Source of the DNA: CAZESS01 sp964594625
GTDB taxonomy: Archaea > Thermoplasmatota > E2 > UBA202 > DSCA01
Length of the DNA: 5,545 nt
Direction: 5' to 3'
NCBI GenBank assembly: GCA_964594625.1
Contig: CAZQNC010000096.1
Coordinates: 1-5,545, forward strand
Made by a program: the position numbers and the translations under genes. Below are positions 1 to 4,858 of this stretch, in pieces. How positions within the stretch are numbered: the first letter of the stretch is position 1; every line of letters begins with the position of its first letter. Under the pieces are notes generated by a model. That model was not told where the DNA came from, made no database searches, and was given only the letters and a program-made list of their open reading frames with translations.

Positions 1-8
1 GAATAAAA

Positions 9-806
9 ATGAGCGAACCAAACAGTATTGCCTGTATCAAGCGAGATTACCTGTATCGCCTGGCGAAAGAAGGAAAACGGCCGGATGGCCGGAAGGCGAA
101 CGAATACCGCCCCATCGAGATAGAGGCGGATTTCATCGACATGGCGGAGGGCTCCGCCAAGGTCCGCATCGGGAACACGCTGGTGGTCGCCGGCGTCAAG
201 ATTATGGAGGGCGAGCCCTACCCGGATAAGCCCGACGCGGGAGCCATTGTCACCATGGTGGAGCTCAACCCGCTGGCGTCGCCTGTCTTCGAGCATGGGC
301 CGCCGCGTGAACGCGCCACTGAGCTGGCCCGGGTCGTCGATCGGGGCATCCGGGAGTCCAACACCATCACCCTTGAAGAGCTGTGCATCGAATCCGGGGA
401 GAAAGCCTGGATCGTGTTCATCGACATCGACGTGCTGGACTACGACGGCAACCTGTTCGACGCCTGCTCGTTTGCCGCGTCCGTCGCCCTGCAGACCGCG
501 GTTATCCCCCTGGAGCGATACGACCGCGGTGAAAACGTGCCGTTGCCCGTGGACGACCCGCCGGTGAGCTGCACGTGGGTCAAGTACAACGACACCATCG
601 TCGTCGACCCATCCCTGGACGAGGACGAGGTGGCCGACGCCCGTCTGACCGTGGCCGTGGACAAGAACGGCGACATCCGGGCCATGCAGAAGGGCCTGAG
701 CGGCAGCTTCACGGTCGACGAAGTCAAAAAGACGGTAAGGGAGACGATTTCTTTGGCCCCCGAGCTGCGAAAGAAGCTGGAGGAATCCTATGGCAAAAAG
801 GACTAA
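9..806 (+). CDS. rrp42: Archaeal exosome subunit Rrp42 (RNase PH fold)
   Basis: Subunit of the cytoplasmic archaeal exosome, which degrades and tails RNA 3' to 5'. In the family, Rrp42 pairs with Rrp41 in a hexameric RNase PH-type ring; Rrp42 is not the catalytic partner but helps bind RNA. The 265-residue product has the usual family length. Visible signatures are RPDGR at residues 24-28, GNTLVVAGVK (55-64), LNPLASPVFEHGPP (86-99), ELARVVDRGIRES (105-117) and VFIDIDVLDYDGNLFDA (136-152). The start ATG follows AATAAAA with no Shine-Dalgarno; the TAA at 4-6 could be the stop of an upstream gene, by known archaeal gene order rrp41, but that gene is not visible. The 3' end overlaps the next gene by 17 bases, so the two are probably co-transcribed and translationally coupled. 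Family assignment is secure. Confidence 0.96.
   Translation: MSEPNSIACIKRDYLYRLAKEGKRPDGRKANEYRPIEIEADFIDMAEGSAKVRIGNTLVVAGVKIMEGEPYPDKPDAGAIVTMVELNPLASPVFEHGPPRERATELARVVDRGIRESNTITLEELCIESGEKAWIVFIDIDVLDYDGNLFDACSFAASVALQTAVIPLERYDRGENVPLPVDDPPVSCTWVKYNDTIVVDPSLDEDEVADARLTVAVDKNGDIRAMQKGLSGSFTVDEVKKTVRETISLAPELRKKLEESYGKKD
779..784 (+). promoter_or_regulatory. Ribosome binding site for rpl37ae
   Basis: GGAGGA lies five bases before the ATG at 790 and inside the 3' end of rrp42. It supports the rpl37ae start and shows that this overlapping internal gene is translated by its own Shine-Dalgarno site. Confidence 0.7.
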
Positions 807-1065
807 AAAAGCGGGCGGCACCGGCAAGTTCGGCGCCCGGTACGGCGTCAAAGCCCGGAACAAGTACAAGAAAATCGATCAGAAGCAGCGCCAGGCCTAT
901 CCCTGTCCCTCCTGCGGCCATAAAAAGGTGACGCGGAAGGGAACCGGGGTGTGGGTCTGCCGCAAGTGCGGCGCCAAGATGGCGGGCGGCGCCTACATCC
1001 CGCAGACCGACGGCGGCATCGAGGCGAAAAAGACGATCAAGAGCGTGCTGGCCGAGGAGGAATAA
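790..1065 (+). CDS. rpl37ae: Large-subunit ribosomal protein L37Ae (eL43)
   Basis: Small zinc-ribbon protein of the archaeal/eukaryotic 50S/60S ribosomal subunit. The product is 91 residues, normal for the family. It starts with a basic tail (MAKRTKKAGGTGKFGARYG), the part that would contact rRNA, followed by a four-cysteine zinc ribbon with Cys39, Cys42, Cys57 and Cys60 (CPSC and CRKC), then GGAYIPQT at 66-73. The start is fixed by the GGAGGA site just upstream and by the conserved MAKRTKK-type N-terminus. It overlaps the end of rrp42 by 17 bases in another frame and its TAA shares two bases with the ATG of rpoP. Assignment is secure. Confidence 0.97.
   Translation: MAKRTKKAGGTGKFGARYGVKARNKYKKIDQKQRQAYPCPSCGHKKVTRKGTGVWVCRKCGAKMAGGAYIPQTDGGIEAKKTIKSVLAEEE
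1054..1061 (+). promoter_or_regulatory. Ribosome binding site for rpoP
   Basis: GAGGAGGA lies three bases before the ATG at 1065, inside the last codons of rpl37ae (Glu-Glu-Glu). It decides the rpoP start over the upstream in-frame ATG at 951. Confidence 0.65.
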
Positions 1066-1205
1066 TGCCGTCGTATCGCTGCGGCCGCTGCGGCCGTACG
1101 GTGGACATCGACCCTGAAAAGATGGGCATCAAGTGTCCCATCTGCGGCGGAAAACTGTTCTACAAGGAACGGGGCACCGTCGCCAAGAAGCTCAAGTCCC
1201 GGTAA
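1065..1205 (+). CDS. rpoP: DNA-directed RNA polymerase subunit P (Rpb12-like)
   Basis: Smallest zinc-binding subunit of the archaeal RNA polymerase, equivalent to eukaryotic Rpb12 and needed for stable promoter opening in studied archaea. The 46-residue product is typical. Zinc ligands are visible as CGRC (Cys6, Cys9) and CPIC (Cys24, Cys27), followed by the conserved basic tail with YKERGTVAKKLKSR. The start at 1065 is chosen because it follows a strong Shine-Dalgarno site, overlaps the preceding stop as TAATG, and gives the family length; the frame is open further upstream, but that part is out-of-frame rpl37ae sequence. It joins pcc1 through a second TAATG junction. Assignment is secure. 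Confidence 0.95.
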   Translation: MPSYRCGRCGRTVDIDPEKMGIKCPICGGKLFYKERGTVAKKLKSR

Positions 1206-1435
1206 TGCATACCGCCTCCATCGTCATCAAAAACAGGCATGCGGCGCTGCTCTGTGCCGCCGTCGGCCGGGAGCATGTCCCCCGGGCGGATGTCGCGGTT
1301 TCCTGCAGCGGCTGCGAGCTGCGGCTGACCGTCACGGCGGACAACGCGGCTCATCTGCGGGCGGCCTGCAACTCGTTTTTGGAGTGGATACATCTGGCGG
1401 AGCAGGTCGGCATGCTGGTCGAAACGAGGCGGTAG
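1205..1435 (+). CDS. pcc1: KEOPS complex subunit Pcc1
   Basis: Pcc1 is the dimeric scaffold of the KEOPS complex (Kae1, Bud32, Cgi121, Pcc1), which makes the t6A modification at position 37 of ANN-decoding tRNAs. The 76-residue product has the family length and the typical layout: N-terminal beta strand (TASIVIKN), central strand (CELRLTVTADN), and a C-terminal helix with the diagnostic LRAACNSFLEWIHLAEQV at 51-68, matching the usual LRASLNSYLRWI pattern. The start at 1205 forms a TAATG overlap with rpoP; no good Shine-Dalgarno is seen, so termination-reinitiation is likely. The in-frame ATG at 1133 would add residues that are only rpoP read out of frame. Odd: four cysteines, including CSGC at 34-37. 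Its place behind rpl37ae-rpoP is common in archaea and supports the call. Confidence 0.9.
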   Translation: MHTASIVIKNRHAALLCAAVGREHVPRADVAVSCSGCELRLTVTADNAAHLRAACNSFLEWIHLAEQVGMLVETRR

Positions 1436-1444
1436 CACAACCTC

Positions 1445-1451
1445 TTTAAAT
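1445..1451 (+). promoter_or_regulatory. TATA box (leaderless promoter) of citF
   Basis: TTTAAAT is centred 25 bases before the ATG at 1473, the spacing expected between an archaeal TATA box and the transcription start. Transcription would begin at or next to the start codon. It sits in the 37-base gap after pcc1 and supports both the citF start and a separate transcription unit. Confidence 0.6.
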
Positions 1452-1453
1452 CG

Positions 1454-1471
1454 TTTTCTCATTCTGCTTTT
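1454..1471 (+). terminator. Possible oligo-T terminator of the rrp42-pcc1 operon
   Basis: A pyrimidine-rich run with two TTTT tracts (1454-1457 and 1468-1471) follows the pcc1 stop at 1435. Archaeal RNA polymerase can stop at oligo-T on the non-template strand. The same bases lie between the TATA box and start of citF, so the run may instead just be promoter DNA. Confidence 0.3.
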
Positions 1472-1472
1472 C

Positions 1473-3014
1473 ATGCACAACGCGGTTGGACGCGACATTC
1501 CAGACGAATTAGCCGGGCGAGCTTTGCAGCCCTACCGGGGACCGTTTGCCACTCGTCCGTCGGGGCGGCGCTACGGCCCGCCGCTCAGGGCCGCCTATCC
1601 CTCCGACACGAAACTGCTTGATTCCATCAGGAGCGCGATCAAGAAAACCGGCGTCGGGGACGGCGACACCATTTCGTTTCACCATCACATGCGGAATGGC
1701 GACGCGGTGGTCAACATGGTGGTGCAGGAGCTGGCCCGCATGGATATCAAGGATATCACGCTGGCGCCGTCGGCACTGTTTCCCGTCCACGAGCCGCTCA
1801 TCCAGCATATCCGGGACGGCGTGGTGACCGCCATACATGGCAGCATGAACGGACCCGTCGGCGCCTTTGTATCCAAGGGCGGCAAGCTGAAGGAGCCCAA
1901 CGTGCTTCGCTCCCACGGCGGCCGTGCCCGTGCCCTTGCAGCCGGCGACCTGCATGTCGACGCGGCGTTTCTGGCCGCACCCATCGCCGACGACTACGGG
2001 AACTGCAACGGCTGCCTGGGCGAGTCCGCGTTCGGGGCGATGGGGTTTCCCTACGCGGATGCCATGTACGCCGACAGCGTTGTCGTGGTGACCGACAACC
2101 TGCAGCCCTACCCGGTGGCCCCGGTCTCGATTTCGCAGACCTGGGTTGACTACGTCGTCGAGGTGGACTCCATCGGCGACCCGAGCGGCATCAAGACCGG
2201 CACCATGGAGATCACCAGGAGCCCGTCGCGGCTGCTGATGGCCGAGCACGTCGTGCAGCTCCTGGCGGAGGTAGGTCTGCTCACCGACGGGTTTTCGTTT
2301 CAGGCGGGCGCCGGCGGCACCTCGCTGGCGGTCACCAAGTTTCTGCATGACTACATGCGGGAGCATGACATCGTGGGCAACTTCGTCATGGGCGGCATCA
2401 CCGGCTTCGTGGTCGACATGCTGGAGGACGGCACCATCGACACCATTCTCGACGCGCAGAGCTTCGACCTCCGGGCGGCGGAGTCGCTCCGGACCAACAT
2501 GGCCCACATGGAGGTCCCCCATATCATGTTCGGGGATCCGCACACCGGCGGCTGCATCGTCGACCGGCAGGACGCCTGCTTTCTCGGCGCTACTGAGGTC
2601 GACACCAGCTTCAACGTCAACGTAAACACCCATTCAGACGGCATGCTGCTCCACGGCATCGGTGGCCATCAGGATGCCGCCTCGGGCTCCGATGTCACCG
2701 TCATCCTGGCCCCTCTCATCCGGGGGCGCATCCCCGTGGTCCGGGAAAACGTCACCACGGTGTCCACGCCGGGCGACGTCGTCGACGTCATCGTAACAGA
2801 TAGAGGTATCGCCGTCAACCCGGCGCGGGACGACCTGCTCGACAGGGTGCAAAACACGGATCTCGACGTCGTCGACGTCGAAACGTTGCAGGAGGAGGCA
2901 GCGCGCCTCTGCGGCACGCCGAAGCAGCCGAACCTGGGCGACGACGTCATCGCCCTGACCGAGTACCGTGACGGGACAACGCTGGACGTGGTACGCAGCG
3001 TGAAGGGATGGTAA
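1473..3014 (+). CDS. citF: Citrate lyase alpha subunit (citrate:acetyl-ACP transferase family)
   Basis: In characterised citrate lyase this subunit transfers citrate onto the acyl carrier protein, displacing acetate, before CitE cleaves citryl-ACP. The 513-residue product spans the whole CitF family, with conserved blocks SFHHHMRNGD (68-77), SHGGR (147-151), DDYGNCNG (173-180), PYP (212-214), FQAGAGGTSLAV (276-287), MGGIT (306-310), DAQSFD (327-332), FNVNVNTHSDG (380-390) and VTDRGIAVNPAR (441-452). The N-terminus (NAVGRDIPDELAG) also fits the family, so the start at 1473 is good and is backed by a TATA box 25 bases upstream. No citD (ACP), citE or prosthetic-group genes lie in the window, so the actual acceptor, perhaps CoA or a distant ACP, is unknown. 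It ends in a TAATG junction with a LEA2 protein. Family certain; physiological reaction uncertain. Confidence 0.92.
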   Translation: MHNAVGRDIPDELAGRALQPYRGPFATRPSGRRYGPPLRAAYPSDTKLLDSIRSAIKKTGVGDGDTISFHHHMRNGDAVVNMVVQELARMDIKDITLAPSALFPVHEPLIQHIRDGVVTAIHGSMNGPVGAFVSKGGKLKEPNVLRSHGGRARALAAGDLHVDAAFLAAPIADDYGNCNGCLGESAFGAMGFPYADAMYADSVVVVTDNLQPYPVAPVSISQTWVDYVVEVDSIGDPSGIKTGTMEITRSPSRLLMAEHVVQLLAEVGLLTDGFSFQAGAGGTSLAVTKFLHDYMREHDIVGNFVMGGITGFVVDMLEDGTIDTILDAQSFDLRAAESLRTNMAHMEVPHIMFGDPHTGGCIVDRQDACFLGATEVDTSFNVNVNTHSDGMLLHGIGGHQDAASGSDVTVILAPLIRGRIPVVRENVTTVSTPGDVVDVIVTDRGIAVNPARDDLLDRVQNTDLDVVDVETLQEEAARLCGTPKQPNLGDDVIALTEYRDGTTLDVVRSVKGW

Positions 3015-3496
3015 TGCAGCGCTGGCTGGTGGCGGCGGTTATTGTTGCAGGTGTCGTGGCAGCCGGTGCCGGGTTTGTCTACTACCGGGACATGTCGGCT
3101 ATCCGGGATGTTGAGGTTATTGTTACCGGCGCGCGGCTGTCGGATGACTATCTCGCCGAGATTTTCCGGAACGCGTCGCTCACCGTCACCATCCACATGC
3201 AGCTGTACAATCCCTCCGGGCGTGACATCTCCGACATGGGCACCGACTTTGATGTCGACATCGGGAGCACACATGTGGGCACCGGCGGCTTTTCCGGTGT
3301 CGACGTGGATGCTCATGGCCGCGCCAACAGGACCATGAACGTGACGCTGTCGCTCGTCAACGTGACCGCTGGATTGCTGGACGCCATCAAGGAAAAACAG
3401 TTTTCCATTACGCTGGACGGCCGGGTGAGCGGCGACGTATTGTACGGCCTGATGACGTTCCGGCAGTCGTTTACCGCCAGCTACGCGTTTCCCTGA
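3014..3496 (+). CDS. Membrane-anchored LEA2 (LEA14/WHy)-domain protein
   Basis: The 160-residue protein has one N-terminal hydrophobic segment (about residues 3-22, WLVAAVIVAGVVAAGAGFVY) that acts as a membrane anchor or uncleaved signal. The rest resembles a LEA type 2/WHy beta-sandwich, with strands around SLTVTIHMQLYNPSG, DVDIGSTHVGTGGF, NRTMNVTLSLV and FSITLDGRVSGDVL, probably outside the cell. Its function is unknown; the LEA2 family is linked to desiccation and stress in plants and occurs widely in archaea. Start choice: ATG 3014 forms TAATG with the citF stop and has a GAAGGG six bases upstream; the in-frame ATG at 3008 would add two residues but has the purine run directly against it. 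Several N-x-S/T sites (for example NRT, NVT) could be glycosylated if exported. The last 16 bases overlap the convergent gene. Confidence 0.78.
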   Translation: MQRWLVAAVIVAGVVAAGAGFVYYRDMSAIRDVEVIVTGARLSDDYLAEIFRNASLTVTIHMQLYNPSGRDISDMGTDFDVDIGSTHVGTGGFSGVDVDAHGRANRTMNVTLSLVNVTAGLLDAIKEKQFSITLDGRVSGDVLYGLMTFRQSFTASYAFP

Positions 3497-4551
3497 TACG
3501 TGTAGCGGAGCAGTGCCGCCACGTGTCCGAAGCTCTGCAGGGATTCCTCGTCCAGCACTTCGACGGTGGCATCGGTCCGCTCGGCGAACTCGATGATCTC
3601 CTCGACGACGTCGACCTTTGACACGGGCTGACCGCAGTTGCTGCATGTCGCCGCCACGCCCGTTTTGACAAGCTGGCATCGCTCGCATATCCAGCCGGGC
3701 AGCCGGTAATCCTTTTCGACGAGCAGCACCTCCACCTGTCCGTTCCGGGCTGCCTGCTGCACTGTCTCGACGCCGTAGGCCGCCAGTCCGTCGGTCAGCA
3801 CCTCTTTTTTGAGCCGGGCCACCAGGTCCTCGTGGTGCCGCCGTTCATGTGCGGCTGCCTTTTCGAGGGAGGCCTGCAGTAACTCCCGTTCGTCGTCCAT
3901 CTCGGTGTCGATGACCGCCACGACCCGCTCCTGTATGTGGCCGGGCAGCTGGTTGTGAAACTCGTGTTTCGCCTGGCCGGGCCCGGCGATGATGAGCGGG
4001 CCGTCGGGCAGCATCTCGGCCACCTCGTCATAAAACCGTTTGATGGCACCCGTCCGGATGCGCTGGAAGCGGGCCTGCGACCAGCCGCCCTTGCTGTGCT
4101 TGCTCTGTATCTGCGTGGACAGCTCCTCCTGCACGGCTACCTCGCTGCAGGAGACATCGTAGAGCCTTGCGTGGTGATGGTTGAGCAGCAGCAAAGAAAA
4201 CGCCTGCCATTCGTCGGCGAGCGCTGCCAGGGGCCGGATGTAGGGCGACGAGTCCACGATGAGCGCGTTGTCGGGCATGGTGGTGGGCTGCATCGCGTAG
4301 AAAAAGTCATGCTGGCTGGAGGCGAATAGGGCGACGGGGCCGCTCTGCCCGTCGAGGTATTCCTGGACGTGTTCCATGGTTGCATCGAAGTTTTCCCGGG
4401 CTGCTCTGTCGAGCGCGCGATGTATCGCTTTTGTCCGCCGGCGGAGGAATCGCTTGTCGCGGCCGTCGTAGTAGATGCTGACGTATGTGTCGTTGCTTTG
4501 CTCGTCGTATATGTCTGACAGTTCGTGGAGTGCCTGGCTGCATGATGGCAT
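3481..4551 (-). CDS. Vms1-like release factor (VLRF1/eRF1 superfamily peptidyl-tRNA hydrolase)
   Basis: Probably hydrolyses peptidyl-tRNA on stalled or split ribosomes, as shown for eukaryotic Vms1/ANKZF1. The 356 residues divide into: an N-terminal alpha/beta domain (about 1-135) with TYVSIYYDG, a basic helix, GPVALFAS and YIRPLAAL, as in the Vms1-like/baeRF group; a central hydrolase domain (about 136-250) with KHSKGGWSQARFQR at 151-164 and GPLIIAGPGQAKHEF (184-198), which aligns with the GGQ domain of aRF1; and a C-terminal aRF1-like domain with YGVETVQQAARNGQVEVLLVEKD, a zinc ribbon (Cys289, Cys292, Cys303, Cys306) and FGHVAALLRY (341-350). The putative catalytic Gln159 follows GGWS instead of GG. 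Canonical aRF1 is longer and keeps an intact GGQ and a stop-codon-reading N domain, so this is not the normal termination factor. The start is supported by a TATA box 26 bases upstream. Confidence 0.85.
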   Translation of the reverse strand: MPSCSQALHELSDIYDEQSNDTYVSIYYDGRDKRFLRRRTKAIHRALDRAARENFDATMEHVQEYLDGQSGPVALFASSQHDFFYAMQPTTMPDNALIVDSSPYIRPLAALADEWQAFSLLLLNHHHARLYDVSCSEVAVQEELSTQIQSKHSKGGWSQARFQRIRTGAIKRFYDEVAEMLPDGPLIIAGPGQAKHEFHNQLPGHIQERVVAVIDTEMDDERELLQASLEKAAAHERRHHEDLVARLKKEVLTDGLAAYGVETVQQAARNGQVEVLLVEKDYRLPGWICERCQLVKTGVAATCSNCGQPVSKVDVVEEIIEFAERTDATVEVLDEESLQSFGHVAALLRYTYQGNA

Positions 4552-4573
4552 GGATACAAGAAGGATGGCCGGC

Positions 4574-4580
4574 TATTTAA
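4574..4580 (-). promoter_or_regulatory. TATA box (leaderless promoter) of the VLRF1 gene
   Basis: On the minus strand these bases read TTAAATA, centred 26 bases before the start codon at 4551, inside the 38-base gap after the small coiled-coil gene. This implies an independent, leaderless transcript and supports the chosen start. Confidence 0.6.
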
Positions 4581-4589
4581 TGCTGCTCG

Positions 4590-4802
4590 TTATGGCTGCC
4601 GGAGCTGCTCGAGCTGCTGCTCCAGATTGTCGAGCTGTTGGCGGGTTGCCGAGCGGAGTTCTTCCAGCCCGGTGGCCGTGTCGCCGTTGGTTTCGCATTC
4701 CTGGAGCATCCCGTTGAGGCGGGTGAGGCTTTTCTGTACCTTGGCGTGTTCCTCTTTGAGCATTTCTTTCTGTCTGGTCCGCGTCGAGGTCGCCTGCCCC
4801 AT
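4590..4802 (-). CDS. Small coiled-coil protein of unknown function
   Basis: No family recognised. The 70-residue, charged product is almost entirely predicted helix: a first segment (about 11-37) with hydrophobic residues at Val22, Leu26, Leu29, Leu33, a short non-helical break around CETNGDTATG (36-45), then a second helix (46-69) with Leu57, Leu60, Leu64, Leu67 in heptad spacing. It would form a helical hairpin or an oligomeric coiled coil, superficially like prefoldin-type or scaffold proteins, but no specific relation can be claimed. No signal peptide or membrane segment. The ATG at 4802 lies 27 bases from a TATA-rich element, which supports a real, leaderless gene; no second protein-like frame competes. 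It lies between the helicase and the VLRF1 gene on the same strand. Confidence 0.65.
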   Translation of the reverse strand: MGQATSTRTRQKEMLKEEHAKVQKSLTRLNGMLQECETNGDTATGLEELRSATRQQLDNLEQQLEQLRQP

Positions 4803-4805
4803 CGC

Positions 4806-4823
4806 TATATAGAGTATATAGAG
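4806..4823. repeat. Tandem 9-bp repeat TATATAGAG x2
   Basis: Two perfect copies of TATATAGAG sit directly upstream of the small coiled-coil gene, followed by a related ATATATATTTA stretch. It is the most AT-rich stretch of an otherwise GC-rich window and lies between the likely TATA box and the start codon. Confidence 0.7.
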
Positions 4824-4836
4824 ATATATATTTATT
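4823..4836 (-). promoter_or_regulatory. TATA element of the small coiled-coil gene
   Basis: Minus-strand AATAAATATATATC is centred about 27 bases before the start at 4802, fitting a leaderless archaeal promoter. Two further TATATA copies nearer the gene make the exact box ambiguous. Confidence 0.55.
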
Positions 4837-4843
4837 GCGGTTT

Positions 4844-4854
4844 GGGGGGGGGGG
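4844..4854. repeat. Homopolymer G tract (11 G), followed by AGGG
   Basis: Eleven consecutive G on the plus strand (C11 on the coding strand of the neighbours), then A and GGG, start four bases past the helicase stop codon. It is non-coding, lying between the helicase stop and the TATA element of the next gene. Its length may vary by slippage, or be misread in sequencing. Confidence 0.75.
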
Positions 4855-4858
4855 AGGG

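Noticed and set aside
951..1205. Upstream in-frame ATG for an 84-residue RpoP
   Set aside because: The added residues are rpl37ae read out of frame; the 46-residue form has the family length, a strong Shine-Dalgarno and a TAATG junction.
1133..1435. Upstream ATG giving a 100-residue Pcc1
   Set aside because: The first 24 residues are rpoP in another frame; the family length and TAATG junction support the start at 1205.
1509..2633. Long open frame (374 codons) on the minus strand, opposite citF
   Set aside because: Composition is rich in His, Val, Gly and Asp with no domain pattern; it is the antisense shadow of a clearly conserved citF in high-GC DNA.
2776..2882. Repeated GTCGTCGACGTC-like words near the end of citF
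   Set aside because: They encode DVVDV twice within conserved strands of CitF with the favoured GAC and GTC codons; not a separate repeat element.
2669..3688. Long minus-strand open frame spanning the ends of citF, LEA2 and VLRF1
   Set aside because: It crosses three well-supported genes, is Arg/Thr-rich and low in complexity, and has no recognisable motif.
3937..4329. Plus-strand open frame of 130 codons opposite the VLRF1 gene
   Set aside because: Antisense shadow of a conserved coding region; no motif, promoter or ribosome site.
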